From positions 1 through 64,000 of the forward strand of contig SVLJ01000008.1 in NCBI GenBank assembly GCA_015067995.1: 64,000 nt of DNA. Reading direction: 5' to 3'. Below the pieces are notes generated by a model. It was given only the letters and a program-made list of their open reading frames with translations, was not told the origin of the DNA and did no database searches. Made by a program: the position numbers and the translations under genes. Below are positions 17,903 through 26,556 of this stretch, one piece after another (position 1 is the stretch's first letter; the number at the start of each line of letters is the position of its first letter). The DNA comes from Oscillospiraceae bacterium. GTDB taxonomy: Bacteria > Bacillota > Clostridia > Oscillospirales > Oscillospiraceae.

Positions 17903-18203
17903 TGTAGAAACCTCACATTATCACGATAAACGGATTTATAACTTTATAAGAAATCATTGCACCGCCGGGCACAAGGCAGGGGCACATCCAGTGTTCCCTG
18001 AAAGGCAGTATTCTATACAGGTGTTTTTCGCCGGAACAGATCAACAGCGTAAACAGTGGCCGGAATTCGATAAATCTGCACAGCACAAAATATGCGGCAA
18101 GGCCACACAGATTCAGCATAGCATATCCTTCCCGGAAAAGCAAGGTTTCTGGCAGGATGTGAAGAAATTGTTCCTTTTTGTAACCGTTTGCGAACAGAAA
18201 CAC
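17903..18203. other. Intergenic stretch between walI and murA
   Basis: 301 bp. It holds a GATAAT -10-like box for murA at 17917-17922 (minus strand) without a good -35. A minus-strand frame from ATG 18119 to 17913 (68 codons, weakly hydrophobic, GGAAGGA upstream) could encode a small membrane protein but resembles nothing I know. No convincing terminator after walI was seen. Confidence 0.4.
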
Positions 18204-19013
18204 TCAGGGGAGAGTCACAGTGCCGGTGGAGGAATCCACATAGCATTTGCCGGTGTTGGTGATGATGCACCAGGCAGGGGAAAGTGTCATGGGGGACGCG
18301 GTGGTGGTTTGCAGACGATAACAGGGATAGACCTCGCTGACAGAGGAAATAACCGCACCGCTGCTGCGCCGTTCCTGCAGGAAAATGGTGAGGGCGGTGA
18401 CGGCGTTCAGCGGGGTTTCATCGGAGAGGGTACTGGCTTGCGGGAGATGAATGCCGGAAACGGAGAGCAGGCGGCCGTTTTCAATCCGAAAGACGGCGGA
18501 AGCGTCTGTCACAGGGCAGCCGTCCACATATTGCAGGGCGGAGACCGTGCCGCTGTTTTGCATCAGATTCCACTGAATATCCTGATAATGGAAATCTTGA
18601 CAGAACCGCTGTATGAGGGATATGGCATCCTGCTGGTCAGACAGCAGACGGACCTCAAAGCTGCCGTTGGAGCGGAACAGGGCTTCGCCACGGCTGCTGC
18701 GGCAGGTATAGATGCCGCCGCCCTCGTCCTGCGTGTTCAGATCGTTGCCCAGAAAGAATATGGCCAGCAGACGGTCCTCATCTGTGCTGCGTATGGGCGT
18801 TTTTGTGACCGGAGAGGATACGGTGGGCACATCCTCCGCATTCAGAAGGATACCGTCCGAGGCAAACAGACGAGAGAGCTCCTGTGCCAGACGAGTCTGG
18901 GCATTGTTTGCCTGCAGACGCTGGACGGCCATGGAGCCCAGCAAAAAAGCGTTCAGCAGAGCCAGAATCAGAATGATGATGTTTTTCAGACGGGCGCGTT
19001 CCAAGGCAGTCAC
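18204..19013 (-). CDS. walI: WalI-like (YycI) regulator of the WalK sensor kinase
   Basis: 269 residues: one N-terminal membrane helix (NIIILILALLNAFLLGSMAV) and an extracytoplasmic domain with YycI-like repeats. In Bacillus WalH and WalI bind WalK at the membrane and restrain its activity. The sequence is divergent and position is a large part of the call. GTG start with AAAGGAT upstream. It follows walH by 30 bases. Confidence 0.8.
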   Translation of the reverse strand: MTALERARLKNIIILILALLNAFLLGSMAVQRLQANNAQTRLAQELSRLFASDGILLNAEDVPTVSSPVTKTPIRSTDEDRLLAIFFLGNDLNTQDEGGGIYTCRSSRGEALFRSNGSFEVRLLSDQQDAISLIQRFCQDFHYQDIQWNLMQNSGTVSALQYVDGCPVTDASAVFRIENGRLLSVSGIHLPQASTLSDETPLNAVTALTIFLQERRSSGAVISSVSEVYPCYRLQTTTASPMTLSPAWCIITNTGKCYVDSSTGTVTLP

Positions 19014-19043
19014 ATCCTTTATGGCAGAGTAAAGAGGGGCAGC

Positions 19044-20285
19044 TTATTCTTCCAGCCATGCGGCGGAAGCTGAGGCACCGCTGTCTACATAGCAAATGGA
19101 AAGCTCACCGCCGTCACCGTCGGAGGCAATGGCCAGCGCCTGCAGCAGAGGCAAAAGGAGAGAGTATTCGCTTTCCGATGCCGAATACCGGCGAAGGCGG
19201 ATGGCAAAGCTGGTGACACCGGTGGTATCCACCTCGGCCTGAGCGGCGGGTTCTCCGCTGCTCAGGCGCAGAAGGACACCGTTCACATGATAGTCAAACG
19301 TCACAAGCCAGCCGTTCTGCGTGGCCTGGACGTTTTTCAGGCACAGGTTTGCTTCGCTGTTGCTGATCAATCTGTTCAGGCTGCGGAAAGCGCACAGAAC
19401 AGCGTCTTCTGTGGAAGCAACATCACCGGAGAGGCTCGTCTCCGGGGTGACGGTGCCGCCGCCATCGTACAGCAGAGTGCTGTCCGGTTCAATGCGCAGC
19501 GTGCGTTCTCCGTCGCGAACCACCTCGGTTCCATTGGATTCCGTGTAACGGGAGTTGGTGTTGGGGTTAAAGCCCAGAGCAGAGAGCAGCGAATCTGGTG
19601 ATTGTGCTGCGGAGACAGAAGTCAGCAGAGGATAGTTCCGCAGCTCTCCTGTGTGCAGAAGAGAGTAAGGACTGGAGGCTGAATCATCCAGCTCATAGGC
19701 AAAAGCCACGGTATCCATCTGGACACCGCTGATCAGATTCAGCAGTGCTTCCACGCTTACCTTGGTGGTGCAGCGCAGATAACGGGCATCATTGGTGAAA
19801 AAGAGTGTGACCGTGTCCTGTTCTACAGAAAGCGCCATTCGCCGGACGTTCAGATCCTGCACGGTGGTGGAGGCACCCACTATGCCCGCTACCACCGGCA
19901 TGGGCAGAGGCGTTGTCCAGTCGCAGTAGATGGAGGTGGAATCCAGTGCAGTGCGGAAATCCTGCTCGGCGCAGACGGTTGGAGAGTCGGCAGAGCCAAG
20001 AGCCTCCTGCAGCAGATTGCGGATGCGAGCAAAGCCGTCGCTGGTGCTGGTCATGTGCAGATCGCCATAGCGTCCATAGGAACCGGAAACAGCTATGCGG
20101 ACAACGGTATCCACGGAGGTCAGACTTTCCGCTGATGCAGCGGCTGCGTCAGAACCGGTTTGTCCGGGATCAATGAGGGAGGCCAGGGAGCTTCCGGTCT
20201 GCTGGCGGATAAAGAGGAGCAGCGCACTGACAGACAGCAGCAGAATCATTATATTCTGCAGCATGTTGATGTATTTTTTAGACAT
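19044..20285 (-). CDS. walH: WalH-like (YycH) regulator of the WalK sensor kinase
   Basis: 413 residues: a single N-terminal membrane anchor (IMILLLSVSALLLFIRQQ) and a long extracytoplasmic part rich in Ser/Thr, with little residue-level conservation, as usual for YycH. It lies between walK and walI in the canonical order. The call rests on topology, size and synteny. Confidence 0.82.
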   Translation of the reverse strand: MSKKYINMLQNIMILLLSVSALLLFIRQQTGSSLASLIDPGQTGSDAAAASAESLTSVDTVVRIAVSGSYGRYGDLHMTSTSDGFARIRNLLQEALGSADSPTVCAEQDFRTALDSTSIYCDWTTPLPMPVVAGIVGASTTVQDLNVRRMALSVEQDTVTLFFTNDARYLRCTTKVSVEALLNLISGVQMDTVAFAYELDDSASSPYSLLHTGELRNYPLLTSVSAAQSPDSLLSALGFNPNTNSRYTESNGTEVVRDGERTLRIEPDSTLLYDGGGTVTPETSLSGDVASTEDAVLCAFRSLNRLISNSEANLCLKNVQATQNGWLVTFDYHVNGVLLRLSSGEPAAQAEVDTTGVTSFAIRLRRYSASESEYSLLLPLLQALAIASDGDGGELSICYVDSGASASAAWLEE

Positions 20286-20317
20286 GCAGCGCTCCTTTCC
20301 GAAAAGTGCAATTTAGT

Positions 20318-22096
20318 TTACATAACAACCTGTGCAATGGGGAGTTCCAAACGGACGGTAGTGCCAGGGCCTTCGTGAGGGGCGAGACCGATGGTACCGT
20401 GGTGACGGTCCACGATCTCCTTGGCAATAGACAGGCCGAGGCCGGTGCCGCCGGACTCTCGGGAACGGGCTTTATCCACGCGATAGAAGCGATCGAAGAT
20501 GCGGCTGCGGTCTTTCTCGGGAATTCCGATGCCGTCATCAGAGACTTCCATCCAGACGCGGTCCTCTGTTGTGCCGGCGCGGATGGCAATGTGACCGCCG
20601 TTGGGGGTATACTTGATGGCGTTGCCGATGATGTTGGTCATTACCTGCTCCAGACGGGAACGGTCGCCGGCGATGAGCGGCAGCTCGTCCTCAATGTGAC
20701 AGGTCAGCTCCTGATTGTGACGCTGTGCTGCCATGGCGTTGGCGCGAAAGACGCTTTCAATGGCGTCGCGGAAGGGGAAGCGGGTGAGAAGTATTTCGGT
20801 GTTGCCGGTATCCAGACGGCTCAGGGTCAGCAGGTCCTGCACAATGTGGGTCATGCGGTCTGTCTCGTTGATGATAATATCCAGAAAACTGTTGGACATG
20901 TCCGGCGGCAGGTCGCCTTCTGCATCGCGAAGCGTCTCTGCATAGCTGCGGACATTGGTGAGGGGAGTACGCAGCTCATGGGATACGTTGGCCACGAATT
21001 CCTTGCGGCGCTCTTCATTGCGGTGCTGCTCCGTGGCATCGTGGATGACTGTCAGTACGCCGCCGCTTTCCAGGTCGGCGAAGGGAGCCAGATACAGCTC
21101 CAGAATCCGGTCACCTGCCCGCATCTCCGCTTCCGTATGATTGGAACGGTGCAGAGCCAGCATCTGCTCAAAGGGGAAGAGGTGGGCAAAAAGATCATTG
21201 TAGCAGCAATCCTCGTCCAGTGTCTGCCCCAGCATTTCCTTGGCGGCGGGGTTGGCGTGGATCAGTTGTCCGTCATGGTCGAAAGCCACCACGCCGTCGG
21301 TCATGTGCAGGAACAGCGTATCCAGCTTGTTGCGTTCGCTCTCCACGGCGGCCAGCGTCTGCTGCAGGACCTCTGCCATCTCATTGAAGGTGCCGGTCAA
21401 TATACCAATCTCATCGGTGGACTCCACCGGCAGCTCACTGTCAAAGTCACCTGCTGCCACGCGCTCGGCACCGGCAGTCAGCTTTTCAATGGGACCCACC
21501 ATGGCCTTGGACAGCAGGAAGCTCAGCAGAAGGGAAATGAGAAGACCTACCAGCAGGGCCTGCATAATGATGAGGAACAGTTGGTCGTTCAGAGCGGAGA
21601 CTGTGGTGCGGTTATCCAGAATATAGATGATGCTCAGAAGAGAGCCGCTCTCACTGACAATGGGGATGGCAACGTCCATGTAGTCGTCGGTAATGCTGCT
21701 CTCATCGCCTACAGAACCGTTCTGGGCAATGAGCAGATTGGCGGTGGTGCCATGGGGCAGCAATCCGTTTTCCAGAGTGGCGGAGCCGTTCAGGTAGTTG
21801 CCGCTGCTATCCAGCACGTAGTAGTTGCGTGTGCGGTAGTCAATGCCCAAAAGACCGGCATTGGCTTCCAGCATGGCCTGAACGCGTTCTGCACCGTCGG
21901 CTTGTGCGGCTTCCCGGCATAAAGAAGAGTAAAAATCCTCGTTCTCTTCGCTGAACACAGCGTTGATCTGCTGATAAAAGGTGTCAATATAGAAGCTGGA
22001 TACGCTGGTGGTCAGGAATGCGGCGATCACCACCATCAGAGAAGTGATCAGCAGCAGAAGTATCATGGTCAGCTTCATATGAAGGCTGCGGAACAT
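20318..22096 (-). CDS. walK: Sensor histidine kinase WalK
   Basis: 592 residues: membrane helix 1 (about 8-30), an extracytoplasmic sensor, membrane helix 2 (about 170-195), HAMP, a PAS domain (MTDGVVAFDHDGQLIHAN), HisKA with FVANVSHELRTPLTNVRS carrying the phospho-accepting His, and HATPase_c with NAIKYTPNGG and GTGLGLSIAKEIV. It controls WalR in response to cell-wall state and is usually essential. It follows walR by 36 bases. Confidence 0.95.
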   Translation of the reverse strand: MFRSLHMKLTMILLLLITSLMVVIAAFLTTSVSSFYIDTFYQQINAVFSEENEDFYSSLCREAAQADGAERVQAMLEANAGLLGIDYRTRNYYVLDSSGNYLNGSATLENGLLPHGTTANLLIAQNGSVGDESSITDDYMDVAIPIVSESGSLLSIIYILDNRTTVSALNDQLFLIIMQALLVGLLISLLLSFLLSKAMVGPIEKLTAGAERVAAGDFDSELPVESTDEIGILTGTFNEMAEVLQQTLAAVESERNKLDTLFLHMTDGVVAFDHDGQLIHANPAAKEMLGQTLDEDCCYNDLFAHLFPFEQMLALHRSNHTEAEMRAGDRILELYLAPFADLESGGVLTVIHDATEQHRNEERRKEFVANVSHELRTPLTNVRSYAETLRDAEGDLPPDMSNSFLDIIINETDRMTHIVQDLLTLSRLDTGNTEILLTRFPFRDAIESVFRANAMAAQRHNQELTCHIEDELPLIAGDRSRLEQVMTNIIGNAIKYTPNGGHIAIRAGTTEDRVWMEVSDDGIGIPEKDRSRIFDRFYRVDKARSRESGGTGLGLSIAKEIVDRHHGTIGLAPHEGPGTTVRLELPIAQVVM

Positions 22097-22132
22097 GGAA
22101 GCACCTTCCTTCTGAAAAAGAAGTGGAGCGGA

Positions 22133-22843
22133 TCAGACCGCGAAATAGTAGCCGGCACCGCGGCGGGTTAGAATGTACACGGGATTGGAAGGATCAATCT
22201 CAATTTTCTCCCGCAGACGGCGGATGGTAACATCTACCGTACGGGCGTCGTCACCCACGTAAATATAGTTCCAGACCTGCTCCATCAGCTCGTTGCGGTT
22301 GTATACCCGGTTGGGATGACTGGCCAGGAAGGTCAGCAGTTCATACTCGCGGGCGGTCAGGTCGATGGCCTTGCTTCCGCGGAAGACCTGATGACTCTCG
22401 GTGTTGATGGAAAGATCGCCGGCCACAGGCATGGCAGAGGAAGCCGGTGCTGCCGCTGCGGGAGTATTCATGCCCGTACGGCGGATGTTGGCACCCACGC
22501 GGGCAATGAGTTCACGCATGGAGAAGGGCTTGGTAATGTAGTCATCGGCACCGATTTCCAGACCCAGCACCTTGTCGGTCTCCTCCTCACGGGCGGTCAG
22601 GATGATGACCGGAACATTGTTGCCCATCTCACGCAGGGCCTTGCAGACATCAAAGCCGATCATTTTCGGCAGCATCACATCCAGAAGGATCAGATCGGGG
22701 TTTTCCAGCATGGCACGGTTCAGACCGTCCTCGCCGTCATAAGCTTCAATGGTATCGTAACCGCTTCTCTGCAGATTGAAGCGCAGAATGTCGACAATAT
22801 TCTTCTCGTCTTCTACAATCAGAACTTTCTTCTTCTGTTCCAT
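22133..22843 (-). CDS. walR: Response regulator WalR
   Basis: 236 residues, OmpR/PhoB type: receiver domain with the acidic pair ED (11-12), phospho-acceptor D55 in LILLDVMLP and K105-type ILTARE/TKPFS region, then a winged-helix domain (about 145-236) with LTAREYELLTFLASHPNRV. It regulates autolysin and wall genes. RBS AGGAGGAAAT. A 25-residue Ala/Pro-rich linker joins the domains. Confidence 0.95.
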   Translation of the reverse strand: MEQKKKVLIVEDEKNIVDILRFNLQRSGYDTIEAYDGEDGLNRAMLENPDLILLDVMLPKMIGFDVCKALREMGNNVPVIILTAREEETDKVLGLEIGADDYITKPFSMRELIARVGANIRRTGMNTPAAAAPASSAMPVAGDLSINTESHQVFRGSKAIDLTAREYELLTFLASHPNRVYNRNELMEQVWNYIYVGDDARTVDVTIRRLREKIEIDPSNPVYILTRRGAGYYFAV

Positions 22844-22862
22844 ATTTCCTCCTGCAAGTCGT

Positions 22863-23402
22863 TTACAGATTCAAAAGCAACTTGGCTTTCAGCACGGCAG
22901 CCACGGTTTTTCCGTCCATGATCTTTCCGGCCAGTATCCGGCGAACCATTTCGTCGAAGGGGATGCGCTCTACCCGCAGCAGCTCGTCCTCGTCCGGCTG
23001 TGCTGCGCCGAAGTGCAGCCCCCGGGCCATATACAGGTGCAGCGTTTCGCCGTAGCAGCCGGGTGAGGGCAGGATGGTGCCCAGCGGCAGACACTCATCG
23101 GGCGTGGCACCGGTTTCCTCCCGCAGCTCCCGCAACGCGGCAGAGGCGGGATCCTCGCCGGTTTCCAGTTTGCCGGCGGGAATCTCCAGCATTTCACGAC
23201 CGAAGACATAGCGGTACTGGGTCACTGTCAGCACATTGTTGTCGTCATCCAGTGCCAGAATGGCCACACCGCCGTTGTGATCCACTACCTCGCGGAAGGA
23301 CTGGTGCCCGTTGGGAAGCAGCACCTGATCCACATGTACGGAGACCACGCGGCCATGAAATTTATCTTCCCGGCTCAGGAAGATTTCCTGCATATCACTC
23401 AT
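22863..23402 (-). CDS. nudF: NUDIX hydrolase, ADP-ribose pyrophosphatase type
   Basis: 179 residues from the ATG with GAGG upstream. The NUDIX box is intact (GEDPASAALRELREETG), and MLEIPAGKLE before it plus PSPGCYGE after it match ADP-ribose pyrophosphatases, which hydrolyse ADP-ribose to AMP and ribose-5-phosphate. It ends 19 bases before walR and is probably the first gene of the wal transcription unit. Confidence 0.85.
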   Translation of the reverse strand: MSDMQEIFLSREDKFHGRVVSVHVDQVLLPNGHQSFREVVDHNGGVAILALDDDNNVLTVTQYRYVFGREMLEIPAGKLETGEDPASAALRELREETGATPDECLPLGTILPSPGCYGETLHLYMARGLHFGAAQPDEDELLRVERIPFDEMVRRILAGKIMDGKTVAAVLKAKLLLNL

Positions 23403-23482
23403 ATCGGAATACCTCACAGGTACATACTTTATCAACTGTATACTATAACACATCGTTGGCGGATTGCCAATGTTTGTTTTTC

Positions 23483-23524
23483 TTGAAGTGAGGAAAGAAT
23501 CATGGTATACTATCCAATCATTGG
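23483..23524 (+). promoter_or_regulatory. smpB promoter with near-leaderless start region
   Basis: TTGAAG (23483-23488), a 17-bp spacer and TATACT (23506-23511). Transcription should begin near 23517-23519, only 6-8 bases before the first ATG of smpB. The dyad CCAAT-C-ATTGG (23514-23524) covers the start point and may be an operator. Confidence 0.7.
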
Positions 23525-24007
23525 ATGAAGGAGGCGAGCCACACGGAGAAAAAAGGCATCAAGATCGCGGCACAGAACCGCAAGGCATACCACGATTACT
23601 ACGTGGAGGAAAAATTCGAAGCGGGCATCGAGCTGTTCGGTACGGAGGTCAAATCCATCCGCGCGGGCACGCTGAACCTGAAGGACAGCTGGTGCAGCAT
23701 CAAGGACGGAGAGATCTTCGTTCACAACATGCACATCTCGCCCTATGAGAAAGGCAATATCTTCAATCGTGAGCCGTTGCGTGTCCGTCGGCTGCTGATG
23801 CACAAGCGGGAGATCCGCAAGCTCTTCGCACTGGTGAAGCAGGATGGCTACGCACTGGTGCCGCTGTCTGTCTACTTCAAGGATTCCCGAGTGAAGGTGG
23901 AGGTCGGCCTGTGCAAGGGCAAGAAGAACTACGATAAGCGGGAAGCTACCGCCAAGCGGGACGCGTCCCGTGAAATGGATCGGGCCGTGAAGGCCCGCCG
24001 AGCCTGA
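23525..24007 (+). CDS. smpB: SsrA-binding protein SmpB
   Basis: 160 residues if ATG 23525 is used. The protein binds the tRNA-like part of tmRNA and places it in the A site of stalled ribosomes. NRKAYHDYYVEEKFEAG and LFGTEVKSIR are the diagnostic OB-fold motifs, and the basic C-terminal tail (KKNYDKREATAKRDASR) enters the mRNA channel. The start is odd: AAGGAGG lies inside the frame at 23528-23534, and eight bases later comes ACG followed by GAG AAA AAA GGC, where homologues usually begin (M-x-K-K-G-I-K). The real start may therefore be ACG 23543. The tmRNA gene lies 1.5 kb downstream. Confidence 0.93.
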   Translation: MKEASHTEKKGIKIAAQNRKAYHDYYVEEKFEAGIELFGTEVKSIRAGTLNLKDSWCSIKDGEIFVHNMHISPYEKGNIFNREPLRVRRLLMHKREIRKLFALVKQDGYALVPLSVYFKDSRVKVEVGLCKGKKNYDKREATAKRDASREMDRAVKARRA

Positions 24008-24043
24008 AAACGATAAAAACATTAGAAAGAAGGAAACAATATT

Positions 24044-24568
24044 ATGTCCAACCCCATCGTGACCATTACCATGGCTGACGGCGCCGTGATGACCGGTGAG
24101 CTGTACCCCGAGAAGGCACCCAATACCGTCAACAATTTCATTGCTCTGGCCAACAAGGGTTACTATGACGGCCTGATCTTCCATCGCGTCATCCCCGGCT
24201 TCATGATTCAGGGCGGCTGCCCTCAGGGCACCGGCATGGGCGGCCCCGGCTACCAGATCAACGGTGAGTTCGCCGGAAACCGCTTCCCCCAGAACGATAT
24301 CAAGCACACGCTGGGTGTGCTGTCCATGGCTCGTACCATGGCTCCCAACTCCGCAGGCAGCCAGTTTTTCGTGATGGTGGACGCCGCTCCTCATCTGGAT
24401 GGCCAGTATGCCGCTTTCGGTAAGATCACCGAGGGCGCTCAGGTGGCCATCGACATCTCCCGCGTGCCCCGCAACATGATGAACGACAAGCCCAAGAAGG
24501 ATGTTGTCATCCAGTCTATCCGTGTGGATACGCTGGGCGTTGAGTATCCCGCTCCCGAAACGCACTGA
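24044..24568 (+). CDS. Peptidyl-prolyl cis-trans isomerase, cyclophilin type
   Basis: 174 residues, a single cyclophilin domain without signal peptide, so cytosolic. FHRVIPGFMIQGG has the catalytic Arg, NSAGSQFFV and HLDGQYAAFGKI complete the active site. It follows smpB by 36 bases with AGAAAGAAGGAAAC upstream and is likely co-transcribed. Confidence 0.93.
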   Translation: MSNPIVTITMADGAVMTGELYPEKAPNTVNNFIALANKGYYDGLIFHRVIPGFMIQGGCPQGTGMGGPGYQINGEFAGNRFPQNDIKHTLGVLSMARTMAPNSAGSQFFVMVDAAPHLDGQYAAFGKITEGAQVAIDISRVPRNMMNDKPKKDVVIQSIRVDTLGVEYPAPETH

Positions 24569-24594
24569 GAGACGAAAGATAAGGAGGCCGCGCT

Positions 24595-25353
24595 ATGAAA
24601 ACGGCCATTATCACCGGCGCGTCTGCCGGCCTGGGCACGGAGTTTTTCCGGCAGGCGGCAAAGGTGTTCCCTGAGATCGAATGCTTCTGGCTCATTGCCC
24701 GGCGGCGTGAGCGGCTGGAGCAGATGGCAGCAGGCTGCAAGGAACGGCAGGCAGTCTGCCTGCCGCTGGACCTGTGCGATCCCGCCAGCTTTGCAGTTCT
24801 GGAGGAGAAGCTGGCTGCGGAGCGCCCGGAGGTAACGCTGCTGATCAATAATGCCGGCTGCGGATATCTGGGCAATCTGGGGGAAATGGATACCGCCACT
24901 CAGACCCGGATGGTGGATCTGAATATCCGTGCGCTGACGGCGGTGACCAATCTGGTCATCCCCTATATGCCGGAGGGTGGACGGATACTCAATGTCAGCT
25001 CCATTGCCTCTTTCTGTGTCAATCCCCGGATGACGGTGTATGCCTCATCCAAGGCGTATGTGTCCTCTTTCACGCTGGGCATCGACGAGGAACTGCGGCC
25101 CAAGGGCATCAGCGCCACGGCAGTATGCTCCGGCCCCATGAAGACGGATTTTCTGGACATCGGCGGCATCACCGGCAATTCCAAAATGTTCGCTACGCTG
25201 CCCTACTGCGATCAGGTGAAGGTGGCAGGCGGCGCACTGCGTGCCGCAAAGGCGCGGCGCACCTTCTATACGCCCCGGGGGTTTTACAAGCTGTACCGCG
25301 TGCTGGCGAAGATCGTACCGGCCAAGCTGATGGTCAAGATCGCAAAGACCTGA
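24595..25353 (+). CDS. Short-chain dehydrogenase/reductase (SDR)
   Basis: 252 residues. Rossmann motif TGASAGLGTEF at the N-terminus, NNAGCGYLG near 85, catalytic Ser in LNVSSIASF and YASSKAY (Tyr-x3-Lys) near 145. An NAD(P)-dependent oxidoreductase; substrate unknown. AAGGAGG upstream; 26 bases after the cyclophilin stop. Confidence 0.88.
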   Translation: MKTAIITGASAGLGTEFFRQAAKVFPEIECFWLIARRRERLEQMAAGCKERQAVCLPLDLCDPASFAVLEEKLAAERPEVTLLINNAGCGYLGNLGEMDTATQTRMVDLNIRALTAVTNLVIPYMPEGGRILNVSSIASFCVNPRMTVYASSKAYVSSFTLGIDEELRPKGISATAVCSGPMKTDFLDIGGITGNSKMFATLPYCDQVKVAGGALRAAKARRTFYTPRGFYKLYRVLAKIVPAKLMVKIAKT

Positions 25354-25367
25354 AAATGTCACAAAAA

Positions 25368-25399
25368 TGTAACACACTCCGACACCGGAGTGTGTTACA
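25368..25399 (+). terminator. Intrinsic terminator or hairpin between SDR and ssrA
   Basis: Perfect 14-bp arms (TGTAACACACTCCG / CGGAGTGTGTTACA) around ACAC, followed by a weak T tract. A second hairpin (AGCATCC-TGC-GGATGCT) follows at 25409-25425. Confidence 0.7.
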
Positions 25400-25484
25400 A
25401 TCCCTTTAGCATCCTGCGGATGCTCACCTGAAAAACCTTTTATTCCGTGAGAAACGGAGTGAGCGCAGTTTGCTCCGACGATAC

Positions 25485-25845
25485 GGGGATGTACCGGTTT
25501 CGACGGGGGTATGGAGGCAGGATTAGCGGGCGGATGCGCCTGACATCCATAAAACGGGCAATTATAAATTAAACAACAACAGAACTGTTGCTGTCGCTGC
25601 CTAATTAGGCGGCCGTCTGAACCGGAGAGGCCACAGGCCGGGGAAGGCGTCGTTGATGTGGCGTCCGTGAGGCGGGAAAGAGTTGACCTGCCCACGCATC
25701 ATGACTCTCACCTGACCGTCAGGCGTGTCGGCTTGCCTGACGGAAGGGGAACAGGGAAGCAGATTCCCACAATAACCGACTGCGCCCGGAGAAGATCCTG
25801 ATGAAGTGCTTTCGGACGGGGGTTCAACTCCCCCCATCTCCACCA
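25485..25845 (+). ncRNA. ssrA: Transfer-messenger RNA (tmRNA)
   Basis: The 5' end GGGGATG pairs with CATCTCC at the 3' end (one G-U), followed by A and an encoded CCA. TTTCGACGGGGG after the 5' stem and GGGGGTTCAACTCCCCCC (T arm) before the 3' stem are the standard tRNA-like elements. The tag frame runs from about 25557 to TAA 25602-25604 and reads NYKLNNNRTVAVAA after a resume codon that appears to be GGC. Total 361 nt. It rescues stalled ribosomes together with SmpB encoded just upstream. ssrA 3' ends are frequent integration sites, and an accessory patch follows. Confidence 0.96.
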
Positions 25846-25921
25846 TGCGGGTATTACACGAACACCTACTATTTTCGCGGCGGTTTCGCCGTGACGGTGT
25901 GGCTGTGATACCGACAACGAG

Positions 25922-25960
25922 AAAGAGCGATCGCGGTTTTATGCCGTGGTCGCTCTTTTT
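25922..25960. terminator. Terminator shared by ssrA and the SLOG gene
   Basis: AAAGAGCGATCGCGG pairs with CCGTGGTCGCTCTTT (two wobbles) and is followed on the plus strand by TTTTT. It lies between two convergent units. Confidence 0.7.
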
Positions 25961-25962
25961 GC

Positions 25963-26454
25963 TCATTTTGCTATGTTCCGGATTTTCAATCCCCGCTCTT
26001 TAGCATACCTAACCGTGTAGGCGGTTCCACCGCTATTTCGTGTGCAGTAGGTAATGCAATATGCCGACCCATCCACAAGATACCTATCTCTGGCTAAATA
26101 GGCCCCTCTGTTCGCGGTGCTAGATATACAGACAATTTTATCATACTTGGGCAACATCTTTTTATAATTTTCCTGCTGTTTTGGTGGCCAGCACTTTGTA
26201 AATCCATCGAAGGGATAGACCAATATAACCTTGATATCTGGAAACTCAGTTTTTCGGAGTTCAAATAGCACCGACGCAGCAAGTGTGTCATAGCCCACGG
26301 CTCCGCCCACGCCAAAGAAACGGACCCCCTCAGTAACTATCAGCGAACGGATTTCTTGTGCTGTTCGTTCGGATATTTCTCTTATGTGACCTTCGGGCAA
26401 ATCCCTATGCCCAGTAAAGCAACAGGTCTTTCCTCTTAATTCTAATGCTGTCAT
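25963..26454 (-). CDS. SLOG-domain protein of the DUF1273/YpsA-YoqJ type
   Basis: 163 residues from ATG 26454 (AGGGAAAGGG upstream). CCFTGHRDLPEG and FFGVGGAVGYDTLAASVL are the nucleotide-binding loops of the SLOG/LOG fold, and LARDRYLVDGSAYCITY gives the second half of the site. SLOG proteins bind or process nucleotides; YoqJ is encoded on a prophage. Here the gene diverges from an XRE regulator and lies just downstream of ssrA in an accessory patch, so a phage- or element-linked role is likely but unproven. Confidence 0.78.
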   Translation of the reverse strand: MTALELRGKTCCFTGHRDLPEGHIREISERTAQEIRSLIVTEGVRFFGVGGAVGYDTLAASVLFELRKTEFPDIKVILVYPFDGFTKCWPPKQQENYKKMLPKYDKIVCISSTANRGAYLARDRYLVDGSAYCITYCTRNSGGTAYTVRYAKERGLKIRNIAK

Positions 26455-26492
26455 GTGACCCTTTCCCTCTTTTTGTATTATTTTCTTATATA

Positions 26493-26510
26493 TTGTAAAC
26501 TTTATTACAA
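26493..26510. promoter_or_regulatory. Inverted repeat between the divergent SLOG and XRE genes
   Basis: TTGTAA-ACTTTA-TTACAA, a perfect 6-bp-arm dyad centred in the shared 102-bp promoter region. It is the best candidate operator for the XRE protein. Confidence 0.5.
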
Positions 26511-26556
26511 GATAGTCTCGAAATAGTGCTATTGTCAAGGCACTGGAGGTGGCATC

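Noticed and set aside
17913..18203. Small membrane protein gene between walI and murA
   Set aside because: A 68-codon frame with a fair ribosome site, but composition is irregular and no family is recognised; mentioned only under the intergenic entry.
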